From: Bacteroidota bacterium
Lineage (GTDB): Bacteria > Bacteroidota > Bacteroidia > Bacteroidales > FEN-979
NCBI GenBank assembly: GCA_026391355.1
Contig: JAPLDH010000074.1
Coordinates: 23,333-87,332, forward strand
Reading direction: 5' to 3'
DNA: 64,000 nucleotides
Shown here: one piece after another, positions 19,773 through 29,700 of the stretch
Position numbering within the stretch: position 1 is the first letter of the stretch
Layout: each line of letters opens with the position of its first letter
The notes under the pieces: model-generated
What the model was told of the DNA's origin: nothing
The model's database searches: none
The model's input: only the letters and a program-made list of their open reading frames with translations
Program-made: the position numbers and the translations under genes

Positions 19773-21266
19773 ATGAAAATCCTCGCAAAGATATTATTCG
19801 TCATACCGGCAACCATCCTTCTGTTGGTATCCCCCGGGTGTAAAAAATTTCTGCAAAAGGACTTGCAAAGCCAACTTACCCAACAGTCCTTCCCTACAAC
19901 GGCTGCAGATGCTTTACTGGCTACAAATGCATCCTATGAAATTCTGAGGGATTGGTATTACAATTCCGGAGGATATCCTATCCTTGACATCATGTCGGAT
20001 GATGCCAGAAAAGGGAGTAATCCTGGTGACCAGTTAAATTATGTTGGTCCCTATGATGTTTTTACATTCTCTGCCACACAGGATGGCCTCGACAGGTGGT
20101 GGAATACACTTTACGTGGGTGTAAAACGGACCAATGTCGTTATCCAGTTCGTTCCTGATATCCAGATGGACGATGCCCTGAAGACCCGTTATGTGGCTGA
20201 AGCTAAGTTTATCCGGGGGTTGTTGTATTTTGACTTTGTGCGTGCATGGGGAGGGGTTCCTTTAGTTACAACTGTAAATCCGCCTCAGCACCTTACCAGG
20301 GCATCAAAAGAAGATGTCTACGCCTTGATTATTTCGGATTTACAATTTGCGGCAGATCATCTTCCGATGCGAAGCGAATATATTGCTGCCGATCTGGGAA
20401 GGGCAACCAAAGGAGCTGCGCAGGCTTTACTGGCCAGGGTTTATCTTTTTATGCACGATAATGTCAATGCCGAACAATATGCACTCGATGTGATCAATTC
20501 AAATCAATATGTGTTGGAACCGGTATATGCTGATGCCAATGGTGTTAATGGGAATAACGGGATGGAATCCGTACTTGAGGTTGGTGCAATACAGGTTGAA
20601 AACACTGACGGAGGGGGCGCTCAATATGGCAATGTACAGGGAGTCAGAGGGACACCAAACAAAGGATGGGGTTTTAACAGGCCTTCCGTTGATTTGCGGA
20701 ACTCATTTGAATCCGGAGATACCAGGTATAAAGGAACCGTGATTGATTTGGGAGATACCCTGGATGGTGTTGTAATCCTGGGTGATGGAACGACGCCAGA
20801 CGTTACCAAGGATGACTTGGGTAATATCATCGAAGTAGAATGTTATAGCCGGAAAGTTTGGGTACCCGGCGATAATGTCACAACACAATGGGGTTTTCAC
20901 CGAAGGTTGATCCGCTACGCGGATGTCCTCCTGATGGCAGCCGAAGCACTGAATGAAAATGGTAAACAGTCAGAAGCACTTACTTACCTGAATATGGTAA
21001 GGGCCCGTGCCCGTCAGGGTAATACTAACATACTTCCGGATATTACCACTACCAATCAAACGGAATTAAGAGATATTATATTCAACGAAAGACGCCATGA
21101 ACTGGCAATGGAAGGATGGAGATTCTGGGACCTGGTAAGGACCGGAAGAGCTGTCCAGGTTTTAGGACCGCTGGGATTTATTTCCGGGAAACATGAACTT
21201 TTGCCTGTACCCCAGAGTGAAATCGACATTTCACAAGGTTCACTTGTTCAAAACCCGAATTGGTAA
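19773..21266 (+). CDS. SusD-like outer-membrane lipoprotein (beta-1,2-glucan locus)
   Basis: 497 residues, lipoprotein signal ending at Cys23 (LLLVSPGC). Typical SusD elements: ALLATNASYEILRDWYYNSGG, AEAKFIRGLLYFDFVRAWGGVPLV, the conserved LIRYADVLLMAAEALNENGK near the C-terminus, and FNERRHELAMEGWRFWDLVRTGRA followed by LLPVPQSEIDIS. Surface glycan-binding lid for the SusC at 16712-19768, which it follows with almost no gap, implying translational coupling. No terminator is seen after it; the next lipoprotein gene starts about 60 bases further on. Confidence 0.92.
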   Translation: MKILAKILFVIPATILLLVSPGCKKFLQKDLQSQLTQQSFPTTAADALLATNASYEILRDWYYNSGGYPILDIMSDDARKGSNPGDQLNYVGPYDVFTFSATQDGLDRWWNTLYVGVKRTNVVIQFVPDIQMDDALKTRYVAEAKFIRGLLYFDFVRAWGGVPLVTTVNPPQHLTRASKEDVYALIISDLQFAADHLPMRSEYIAADLGRATKGAAQALLARVYLFMHDNVNAEQYALDVINSNQYVLEPVYADANGVNGNNGMESVLEVGAIQVENTDGGGAQYGNVQGVRGTPNKGWGFNRPSVDLRNSFESGDTRYKGTVIDLGDTLDGVVILGDGTTPDVTKDDLGNIIEVECYSRKVWVPGDNVTTQWGFHRRLIRYADVLLMAAEALNENGKQSEALTYLNMVRARARQGNTNILPDITTTNQTELRDIIFNERRHELAMEGWRFWDLVRTGRAVQVLGPLGFISGKHELLPVPQSEIDISQGSLVQNPNW

Positions 21267-21325
21267 TTTTTATTATCCTGTTATACATATCACCATGAAT
21301 TGTTTCACCCTAATTGAATAAAAAC

Positions 21326-22609
21326 ATGAAAAAGCAAGTTATTTTATTGAGTTCATTATTTATCACATTGGCTCTCCTGATGGGAGTAGCAAGCTGTAAA
21401 AAGAAAAGTGATTCAACCTCATTCAAATTGTCAACGCTGGTTGCACAATTGATTGGAGGAAGTATTGATTTGAATGCAGCTACATCTGCAAATAATGTAC
21501 CTGCAAACCCAATCATTGTTGCCACTTTTTCACTCGCCATCAGTGCCTCCAGTGTAGACTCGACCAACGTCACCCTGTTAAGGGATTGGGATCAAAAAAA
21601 TATCCCTTTAACAATAACCGTCGCCGGCGCCACAGTCACCATTATACCCAAAGAGGAACTGGGAAATGGTGCCCTTTTTACACTTACTTTTCCAATTGTC
21701 ACAACAACCGATGGACAGTCAGTCCCTGGCTTTATCCGCACATTTACAACCATTGGAACCTTTGTTCCAACCGGTCAGATCGCATACTGGAATTTTGAAG
21801 ATAACGCCAACGACCAGGTGGGTACATTTAATGCTGATAGTGTAATAAATATAACCTATACCGCCTCTTATAAGGCTGCCGCAGGAAAAGCAGCAACCTT
21901 CGACGGAACCACCAGCATTATCGAAATTCCAAATGGCGACCAACTGTCAAACACTGCCGAATTTTCCTTATGCTTCTGGATGAAAACAAACTCAGCGGGA
22001 CATGATGATGCCGGTGGTAATCCCAAAGGACATTTTGTTGTTGGCCTCGGGGCTTTCTATGGTTTCGAGTTTGAAATACAGGGCAGTTACGCTGAATGTA
22101 AGGTTGGCGCCACCTATGACTGCGTTGCCCCTGCTACAAACGGTCATGACCTGACCTTCAAAGGCGACGGATTGGATAAAAATAACCCGTTGGGTTGGAA
22201 AGCCTGTACCTTTTGTAAATTATTATCGCCTACTCCGGCTGAAGGAATGGCTGCCCTTCTCAAAGATAAATGGGCTTCTGTTGTATTCGTGTTTAACGGG
22301 CCATCCAAAGTCGCAACAATGTATATCAACGGCGAAAAGATGAAAGAGGAAGATTTCAACCTCGCAGATCCAACTTTAAATGCAGCTACAGGACTTATAT
22401 GGAGTGGTTTACCACCAGATGTTTATCCCAGACTTGCTTTCGGGTTCATCAAATCAAGACAAGGTACATTGTGGGCCACACAACCCTGGGGAGGCTATTC
22501 TCTCCCTACATCCAACCATTTTGGAGGGCAATTGGATGACGTAAGGATTTTCCATCGGGCTTTAACTGCAACTGAAATCGATCTGATGTACACATCAGAA
22601 AAACCATAA
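21326..22609 (+). CDS. Surface glycan-binding-type lipoprotein with Ig-like and LamG/concanavalin-like domains
   Basis: 427 residues from the ATG at 21326, which begins a clean lipoprotein signal (MKKQVILLSSLFITLALLMGVASC, Cys24). An in-frame TTG at 21314 is less likely. Residues about 30-150 look like a bacterial Ig-like domain of the Big_5 kind (PANPIIVATFSLAISASSVDS ... IRTFTTIG). Residues about 155-427 form a LamG-like jelly roll (AYWNFEDNANDQVG ... ATFDGTTSIIEIPNGD ... FSLCFWMKTNSAGHDDAGG ... GGQLDDVRIFHRALTATEI). No catalytic residues are evident. Its place straight after susCD is where surface glycan-binding proteins usually sit in such loci, and its probable ligand is the polysaccharide of the locus. 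Confidence 0.8.
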   Translation: MKKQVILLSSLFITLALLMGVASCKKKSDSTSFKLSTLVAQLIGGSIDLNAATSANNVPANPIIVATFSLAISASSVDSTNVTLLRDWDQKNIPLTITVAGATVTIIPKEELGNGALFTLTFPIVTTTDGQSVPGFIRTFTTIGTFVPTGQIAYWNFEDNANDQVGTFNADSVINITYTASYKAAAGKAATFDGTTSIIEIPNGDQLSNTAEFSLCFWMKTNSAGHDDAGGNPKGHFVVGLGAFYGFEFEIQGSYAECKVGATYDCVAPATNGHDLTFKGDGLDKNNPLGWKACTFCKLLSPTPAEGMAALLKDKWASVVFVFNGPSKVATMYINGEKMKEEDFNLADPTLNAATGLIWSGLPPDVYPRLAFGFIKSRQGTLWATQPWGGYSLPTSNHFGGQLDDVRIFHRALTATEIDLMYTSEKP

Positions 22610-22625
22610 TTCTCTTTTTATTTAT

Positions 22626-22633
22626 TATCTTTG
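22626..22633 (+). promoter_or_regulatory. Candidate -7 element upstream of the 640-residue protein
   Basis: TATCTTTG matches the Bacteroidota -7 consensus exactly and lies 40 bases before the start codon at 22673. No good -33 TTTG is present at the expected distance, so this may be a weak internal promoter. Confidence 0.35.
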
Positions 22634-22672
22634 CTAATCACAATTATTTTTATTCACTAAAAAATTAAAACT

Positions 22673-24595
22673 ATGAAAAAAAAATTACTCATTTTCATTT
22701 TGTTGCTGACAAGTTTCGGCTTTTCGAAAGCACAGATCGTATCTGACTTCGAAGTCATCAAGATGAATCTAATGGTGGGAGGAGCTGATGATCAAAGTTC
22801 CATGACCGTAGTTCCCAATCCTGATCCTTCAGGTATTAATACAAGCAAATGGGTCGTTAAGTTTGTTCGTGATAAAAATGGCGTTCCATGGGGTGGCTTC
22901 TGGTCAGCTTTACCTACTACTGTTGACGTAACTGATAACAAGTATGTTCATGTAAAAGTTTGGAAACCCCGTATCAGCCCCATAAAATTTAAATTGGAAG
23001 GAGGCGCCGCAGGTAATCTCGAAATTTTTTCCATGACCCCGCAAGCCACTACCGGTGTATGGGAAGAGATGGTATTTGATTTTACCTCAAAAACCGGGAC
23101 CTATCCTATAGTATCATTCATGCCGGACTTTGAGGACCCTCTCACACTTACCGATGATATTGTCATCTATTTCGATGACATCATGATCAACAACGACCCG
23201 ACTCCCAATAGCGCGGCCGTTTATGTGATTGAAGATTATGAAATTATGCCGTTAAACCTGATGATAGGCGATCCCACGGTTGATTCAAGCAGCATGACAC
23301 TTGTACCTAATCCTGATCCGACCGGCATTAACTCAAGCAATTGGGTTGTCAAGTTTGTTCGCGATAAAGATGGTGTACCCTGGGGTGGTTTCTGGTCACC
23401 AACAGCAGTTGACGTGACAACCAACCAGTACATGCATGTAAAAGTATGGAAACCGCGTATCAGCCCAATTAAATTCAAAATTGAAGGTGGAACGGCCGGC
23501 AATCTGGAAATTTTTTCCACAAGCCCACAGATTTCTACGGGTATGTGGGAAGATATGGTTTTCGATTTTACATCCAAAACCGGCGCTTATCCCACTGTTG
23601 ACCTGATGCCTGACTTTGAAGATCCCCTCACCCTTACGGCGGATATGACGATGTATTTTGACGATATCATTTTAAACAATGATCCCAATCCGATTGTTCC
23701 CCCAATCGAGCTCATTATGAATGTTGACATGCATGGCTCGGGGCTCACTGCCGGACAGCTTGTTTATCTCGCCGGTGATTTCGGAGGTATCTATGGTACC
23801 TGGAGCCAGCCGGGATCAAACACCAATAATGAGATGACAGACGCCAATAATGACTCCATCTATTCACTCACCATGAATCTGAATGCAGGGAATTATAATT
23901 TCAAGTTCTTTAAAGACGCCGGATGGGACAATGGCGAATGGACCGGAGATCCTAACCGTAAAGCCTCCATTACGAGTTCCGGCACCCTTACATACAAATG
24001 GGGCGTTAAACCTGCCGTTGCTACCTTCAAAGTCAATATGAAAGGCTCCGGATTAACGACCGGCCCCGTCTCTATCGTGGGAAATTTCGGAGGAATTTAC
24101 GGAACCTGGAGTGAACCTGGAACCAATGCAGCCGACACAATGACCGCTGCACTCCCGGTTACTGACTCCATTTATACAATCACCATGACCCTTGATTCAA
24201 TCGGCGCATACCAATTTAAATTTTTCGATGGCGCAGGATGGAGTACAGGTGAATGGACCGGCGATCCAAACAGAAAAGTCACAATATTAAGAGATACTAC
24301 TTTTGCTGTTTTTAAATGGGGACAGAAATTTCCCGACGGGATAAGCGAAAGTTCATTGGCAGGTAAAATCCGCACCTATCCCAACCCGGTGAAAGAGGTG
24401 CTGAATATCACCACATCAACAGAATTACAACAGGTTGTCATTACCAATATGGTCGGACAAGATGTATTCCGCTTAAATAATGTTGGCCTTGGCCAGAAAA
24501 CAATAAATATTTCACAACTAACCAATGGGATGTATTTCATTACATTCTATGGAAAATCAGGTGGTCAGTTTACTCAAAAAATCTTAAAGTATTAA
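22673..24595 (+). CDS. T9SS-exported protein with two pairs of duplicated carbohydrate-binding-like modules
   Basis: 640 residues, signal peptide MKKKLLIFILLLTSFGFSKA. Residues about 22-178 and 185-345 are two highly similar copies of one module, sharing NWVVKFVRDKxGVPWGGFWS, HVKVWKPRISPIKFK and MPDFEDPLTLT, ending in MYFDDI/IYFDDI. Residues about 348-445 and 448-545 are a second duplicated type (AGDFGGIYGTWSQPG / VGNFGGIYGTWSEPG; FKFFKDAGWDNGEWTGDPNRK / FKFFDGAGWSTGEWTGDPNRK), resembling SusE/CBM48-type sandwiches. A T9SS sorting domain ends the protein (TYPNPVKEVLNITTS ... NGMYFITFYGKSG). No enzyme motif is seen. Probably a cell-surface binding protein for the beta-glucan of the locus. A terminator follows. 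Confidence 0.8.
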   Translation: MKKKLLIFILLLTSFGFSKAQIVSDFEVIKMNLMVGGADDQSSMTVVPNPDPSGINTSKWVVKFVRDKNGVPWGGFWSALPTTVDVTDNKYVHVKVWKPRISPIKFKLEGGAAGNLEIFSMTPQATTGVWEEMVFDFTSKTGTYPIVSFMPDFEDPLTLTDDIVIYFDDIMINNDPTPNSAAVYVIEDYEIMPLNLMIGDPTVDSSSMTLVPNPDPTGINSSNWVVKFVRDKDGVPWGGFWSPTAVDVTTNQYMHVKVWKPRISPIKFKIEGGTAGNLEIFSTSPQISTGMWEDMVFDFTSKTGAYPTVDLMPDFEDPLTLTADMTMYFDDIILNNDPNPIVPPIELIMNVDMHGSGLTAGQLVYLAGDFGGIYGTWSQPGSNTNNEMTDANNDSIYSLTMNLNAGNYNFKFFKDAGWDNGEWTGDPNRKASITSSGTLTYKWGVKPAVATFKVNMKGSGLTTGPVSIVGNFGGIYGTWSEPGTNAADTMTAALPVTDSIYTITMTLDSIGAYQFKFFDGAGWSTGEWTGDPNRKVTILRDTTFAVFKWGQKFPDGISESSLAGKIRTYPNPVKEVLNITTSTELQQVVITNMVGQDVFRLNNVGLGQKTINISQLTNGMYFITFYGKSGGQFTQKILKY

Positions 24596-24617
24596 CTGTT
24601 GACTATCAGATAAAAAT

Positions 24618-24648
24618 AAAGGAGCTTCTCCCAGGGGAAGCTCTTTTG
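24618..24648 (+). terminator. Terminator-like hairpin after the 640-residue protein gene
   Basis: GAGCTTC (24622-24628) pairs with GAAGCTC (24637-24643); flanking AAA/TTT pairs and a G-T pair extend the stem to about 11 bases, followed by TTTTGTTTT. This would attenuate transcription between the capture genes and the enzyme genes downstream. Confidence 0.7.
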
Positions 24649-24713
24649 TTTTATCTGGGGAAATGTCGATATTATGAACCCATTATACCAAAGTAGAATT
24701 AAAAATATCTGTA

Positions 24714-26687
24714 ATGAAACCATATCCCCTTTTAACAGTTTTCCTGGTGATCACCATTCTTTTTTGTGCCACCTGTAAAAAGAAAGAAGTTGCCACAACC
24801 ACCGGAGTCATTCAACTGGCACAGGTAAAAGCAGGTCCCGACGTTCTCAGCACCGGGGGAATTAATAAAGACATTGATGTTGACAGCTCATTTTATATTT
24901 ACTTTAATAATACACTCGATCTTTCATCGGTTAATGGCAGTATCCTTTTAAAGAAAACTGATAATACCGGCATTTCCTGTAATCTTGTTGTTTATAATAA
25001 TAATAGAAGTATCCGCCTTACTCCTCAAAAACCGCTTGATCACCTTACAAACTATAAATTACAGATCACTTCAGGGTTAAAAGGATCCCAAAGCGAAACT
25101 TTCCCTGGGGTGGAGTTTCTTTTCATCACTATTGCAGGAAAACTCAAAATTGAAACCATCACTATTAACCAGCAAGCCTTTCAAATACCTTCAATTCCCA
25201 AAAATATTGACTGGAAAAATGTCAATATCGAGATCACTTTTTCTGATTCCCTGGATCCCGCGAACCTGAATACCTATTTCACCATGTCGTCAGGTATGCC
25301 TCTTGCATTTTCACTTACAGGGAACAATAAAAAAGTATCGGTTTCAAATACACTATTCTTAAAAGATTTTTCACGATGCTTTTTTAATATCTCAAAAAAT
25401 TTAACATCAAAAAACGGGTTTCCATTTGACGGCTTTACCAATTATTTTTACACTACTCTTGATTCGACCCCAAAATTTCCTTTGATCTCTGATGACCAAC
25501 TTCTTACCTTGGTCCAGGAACAGACTTTTCATTACTTCTACGATTTTGCCCATCCATCGTGTGGTCTTGCCAGAGAACGAAATACCTCCGGCGATATCGT
25601 GACAATGGGTGGTTCCGGTTTCGGGGTCATGGCATTAATCGTAGGAATGGAACGAGGATTTATTACACGTGACCAGGGATTGACCCGGTTGGGCAAAATA
25701 CTGAATTTTCTTGAAACCTGCGATCGTTATCATGGCGCCTGGGCTCATTGGCTGAATGGAGTTACCGGGAAAACGTACCCTTTTTCCACGGATGATGATG
25801 GTGCTGACCTGGTCGAAACCTCCTATATGATTGAAGGTCTGCTTACCATGCGGCAGTACCTTGATCCGGCAATTCCTGCCGAACTAAGCCTGACAGAGAG
25901 GATCGATGCACTGGCAGATGCCGTGGAATATGACTGGTTTACCCGTGGGCAGAATGTACTATATTGGCACTGGTCGCCCGATTTAGGCTGGATCATGAAT
26001 ATGCCCATTCAGGGGTATAGTGAAACCCTGATCACATATATTGTTGCAGCAACTTCAACCACCCACCCGATCACAGCCGCAGTTTACCATCAAGGATATG
26101 CAAGAAACGGCGGGATTATAAACGGCAACAGTTATTATGGATACAGACTCCCTCTTGGTGAACCATACGGCGGACCCTTGTTTTTTACACATTATTCGTT
26201 TCTCGGATTGGATCCACGAACCCTTCAGGATCAATATGCAAACTATTGGGAACAGGGTGTAAACCAATCTTTGATTAACTGGAGCTATTGTTTTACAAAT
26301 CCCAATAACTATCTGGGTTATAGTAAAGCCTGCTGGGGGCTTACAGCCAGCGACAATCCATGGGGATACGATGCTCATTCACCGACAAATGATATGGGTG
26401 TTATTACTCCTACGGCAGCCGTTTCGGCTTTGCCATATGCACCTGTACAGTCAATGAAAGCCATCCGCTTTTTCTATTATACACTTGGTGACCATCTTTG
26501 GGGTGATTATGGCTTCTATGATGCTTTTGATCCGACTGAAGGGTGGTGGGCCGATTCATACCTTGCCATTGATGAAGGTCCGATAGTTTGTATGATAGAG
26601 AATTACAGGACACAGCTTCTTTGGAATCTTTTCATGTCATCGTCGAAAGTCGAAGCAGGACTGGTTAAACTTGGCTTTACCCATTAG
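24714..26687 (+). CDS. Glycoamylase-family (PF10091) lipoprotein, likely GH144 endo-beta-1,2-glucanase
   Basis: 657 residues. Lipoprotein signal ends at Cys21 (FLVITILFCATC). Residues about 30-245 contain two Ig-like beta domains. From about 257 (SDDQLLTLVQEQTFHYFYDF) to the end is an (alpha/alpha)6 glycoamylase-type barrel. The acidic cluster DDDGADLVETSYMIEGLL (Asp360-Asp362, Asp365, Glu368) is where characterised GH144 enzymes such as the Chitinophaga pinensis endo-beta-1,2-glucanase keep their essential acids. The end shows GFYDAFDPTEGWWADSYLAIDEGP, a family hallmark. The common automatic name glucoamylase is misleading. Neighbouring GH3, GH35 and GH94 genes support a beta-1,2-glucan substrate. 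Predicted to be a membrane-anchored lipoprotein. Confidence 0.82.
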   Translation: MKPYPLLTVFLVITILFCATCKKKEVATTTGVIQLAQVKAGPDVLSTGGINKDIDVDSSFYIYFNNTLDLSSVNGSILLKKTDNTGISCNLVVYNNNRSIRLTPQKPLDHLTNYKLQITSGLKGSQSETFPGVEFLFITIAGKLKIETITINQQAFQIPSIPKNIDWKNVNIEITFSDSLDPANLNTYFTMSSGMPLAFSLTGNNKKVSVSNTLFLKDFSRCFFNISKNLTSKNGFPFDGFTNYFYTTLDSTPKFPLISDDQLLTLVQEQTFHYFYDFAHPSCGLARERNTSGDIVTMGGSGFGVMALIVGMERGFITRDQGLTRLGKILNFLETCDRYHGAWAHWLNGVTGKTYPFSTDDDGADLVETSYMIEGLLTMRQYLDPAIPAELSLTERIDALADAVEYDWFTRGQNVLYWHWSPDLGWIMNMPIQGYSETLITYIVAATSTTHPITAAVYHQGYARNGGIINGNSYYGYRLPLGEPYGGPLFFTHYSFLGLDPRTLQDQYANYWEQGVNQSLINWSYCFTNPNNYLGYSKACWGLTASDNPWGYDAHSPTNDMGVITPTAAVSALPYAPVQSMKAIRFFYYTLGDHLWGDYGFYDAFDPTEGWWADSYLAIDEGPIVCMIENYRTQLLWNLFMSSSKVEAGLVKLGFTH

Positions 26688-26716
26688 ATTTTTTCTGACA
26701 TTTAATAAACAGGCTT

Positions 26717-29700
26717 ATGTATCACACTTTTGCTTATAAAATTGTGGGATTATCGGTCGGACTGTTGTTTTTCTGTGACACCGTAAAATCACAAAATAAT
26801 AATCAACAAAATCTGTCATTCGCTGACAACTCAAGGATTGAAGCATTGCTCAGCAAGATGACCATCGAAGAAAAAATCGGCCAATTATCGCTGTTTGCCT
26901 CCGATTGGGATGTCAATGGCCCCATGCTCAATGATTCTTATAAAAAGCTGATCAAAGAGGGGAAAGCAGGCGCTATTTTGAATGCCGTTACCGTTGATTA
27001 CATCCGCAGTTTACAGCGCATTGCTGTTGAAGAATCCCGGCTTAAAATTCCATTGATTTTCGGTTATGACGTCATACACGGATATCGCACAATTTTCCCC
27101 ATACCTTTGGCACAGGCCTGCAGTTGGGACCTGAATGTTATCGGGGAATCGGAACGGATCGCTGCCATGGAAGCCACGGCTGAAGGTTTGAACTGGACTT
27201 TTGCCCCGATGGTCGACATTGCCCGTGACCCCCGGTGGGGGAGGGTTGCCGAAGGAGCCGGTGAAGATACCTGGCTGGGATGTAAAATCGCAGAAGCCCG
27301 GGTTCATGGATTTCAGGGCAAAGACTTGAAAGACCCAAATACACTCATGGCTTGTGCTAAGCATTTTGCTGCTTACGGAGCACCCTTGGCCGGACGTGAT
27401 TATAATACGGTGGACATGTCGCAACTTTCGCTAAATGAGTGGTATCTGCCTCCCTATAAAGCTGCGGTGGATGCCGGTGTCGGATCGGTGATGACCTCCT
27501 TTAATGAAATTGCAGGAGTCCCTTCCACATCGAATAAATGGCTTCTCACTGATTTACTTAGGCAAAGCTGGGGTTTCAAGGGTTTTGTGGTGACCGATTA
27601 TACCTCCATCAACGAACTGATCCCGCATGGCGTTGCATGCGATCTGAAAGAAGCCGCCCAACTTGCGCTGAATGCCGGTGTGGATATGGATATGCAGGGA
27701 AGCGCTTATTTAAATTCCCTGGCAGATCTGTTCAAGGGAAAAAAAATTACTATGAAACAGATCGATAATGCCGTAAGAGTCGTTCTTCAGGCCAAATTCA
27801 AACTTGGTTTGTTTGACGATCCTTACCGTTATTGCAATAAAGAGCGCCAGGGAAAGGAACTGATGACCCCTGAAAGTCAGACTTTTGCCCGGAAATTTGT
27901 GGCGCAAAGCTGCGTGCTGCTGAAAAATGAGAAGCAAACCCTGCCCATTCCGGCAACGGTTCGTACCATTGCTCTGATAGGCCCCCTGGGCGATTCCAAA
28001 AAGGATATGCTGGGGTGCTGGCCGGCAGCCGGTGAATGGGAAAAATGTGTCACTTTGCTCGAAGGAATAAAAAACCGGGTCAATAAAGATGTTTCTGTTA
28101 TCTATGAAAAAGGATGCAATGCCAATGACCTTGATAGAAGTAGTTTTAATAATGCGTTGAAAGCCGCTTCCTCCGCCGATTATGTGATCCTGGCGCTGGG
28201 AGAAGAAGCAGAAATGAGCGGAGAAGCTTCCAGCCGCTCAAACATTGACCTGCCCGGTGTTCAGAATGAACTGGCTGAAATAATCATTAACACAGGAAAA
28301 CCGGTGGCCGTAGTTTTATTTAATGGTCGCCCGCTGACCATCACCAAACTGAATACACTTGCACCGGCTATCCTTGAATCATGGTTCGGAGGAACACAGG
28401 CTGGAAATGGTTTAGCCGATATACTTTTTGGTGATGTAAACCCTGCGGGAAAACTCACCATGACCTTCCCGGAAAATGAAGGACAGATACCCATATTCTA
28501 TAATGGTAAGAGTACCGGAAGGCCCTATAAACCAGATGATCCCAACGACAAAAATGTTTCACGGTACATAGATTGTTCCAACGACCCACTCTTTCCGTTT
28601 GGATATGGACTTAGTTATACGACCTTCACCTATTCCAACCTTATGACCACCGTTGAGGGGAGTAAGATCAATGTCACTGTTCAGGTTGCCAATTCAGGAA
28701 ATCGCGATGGGGAAGAGGTGGTTCAGTTATATATCCGGGATAAAGTGGGCTCTGTTACACGGCCGGTGAAAGAATTGAAAGGATTCCAAAAGGTGCTGAT
28801 CAAAAAAGGTGAAACAAAATCAATAGCATTTAACCTCACAACCGATGATCTGTCATTTTATCATCCGGACTTAAAAAAGTACTGGGAACCCGGCGAATTT
28901 GTGGTCTATGTCGGCACAAACTCGGCTGTAACCCTATCGAATTCAATTTTTGTCAAAGGTGCCGCACAACAGCAACAGCTCGTATTCAAATCAAATGGAA
29001 AGGTTAATTATCCGTTAACACCTGATGAAGAATCAATGCTCGATTCAATTCAGCATAAAACTTTTCTTTTCTTTTTACATGAACATCATCCTGAAAAGGG
29101 AATTGTAAAAGACCGTACTGCAAATTGGGCTCCTGCCAGTATTGCTTCAACGGGTTTTGGAATTCCATCATTCGCTATCGGCACTGAAAGAAAATGGATA
29201 ACACGTGAACAAGCGGCGGAGATTACGCTCAAAATACTTGCTTTCTTTATTAATTCAGTTCAAAGTACCGATAAAAATGTTACAGGTTACAAAGGATTTT
29301 ACTATCATTTTCTGACAATGAATTCTGGTACACGTGAATGGAATTGTGAACTTTCGTCCATAGATACAGGCATACTGATGATGGGTATCATCTTTGCCAG
29401 AAACTACTACAACCTGGATAATGAAGTTGAAAAACAAATCCGTTCGCTTGCAACCATATTACTTGACAGAATTGACTGGAATTTCTTTGAAATGCCTGCC
29501 CCAGGTAAATTTGCTTATACAATTTCCATGGGCTGGACTCCCGAAAAAAAATTGCACGATTATGGATGGAGCGGCTATAACGAGGCTCTTTTCCTTTATG
29601 TTTTAGCTGCCGGCAGCGGAATGAAAAATGTTGAAAGAAGTTACAAATCATGGTTAACATCTTATAAATGGCAGACTCCCTACAAAGGACTTTCGCACGT

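Noticed and set aside
24714..26687. Glucoamylase acting on starch
   Set aside because: The PF10091 name suggests this, but the acidic cluster and the GH3/GH35/GH94 neighbours fit GH144 endo-beta-1,2-glucanase better.
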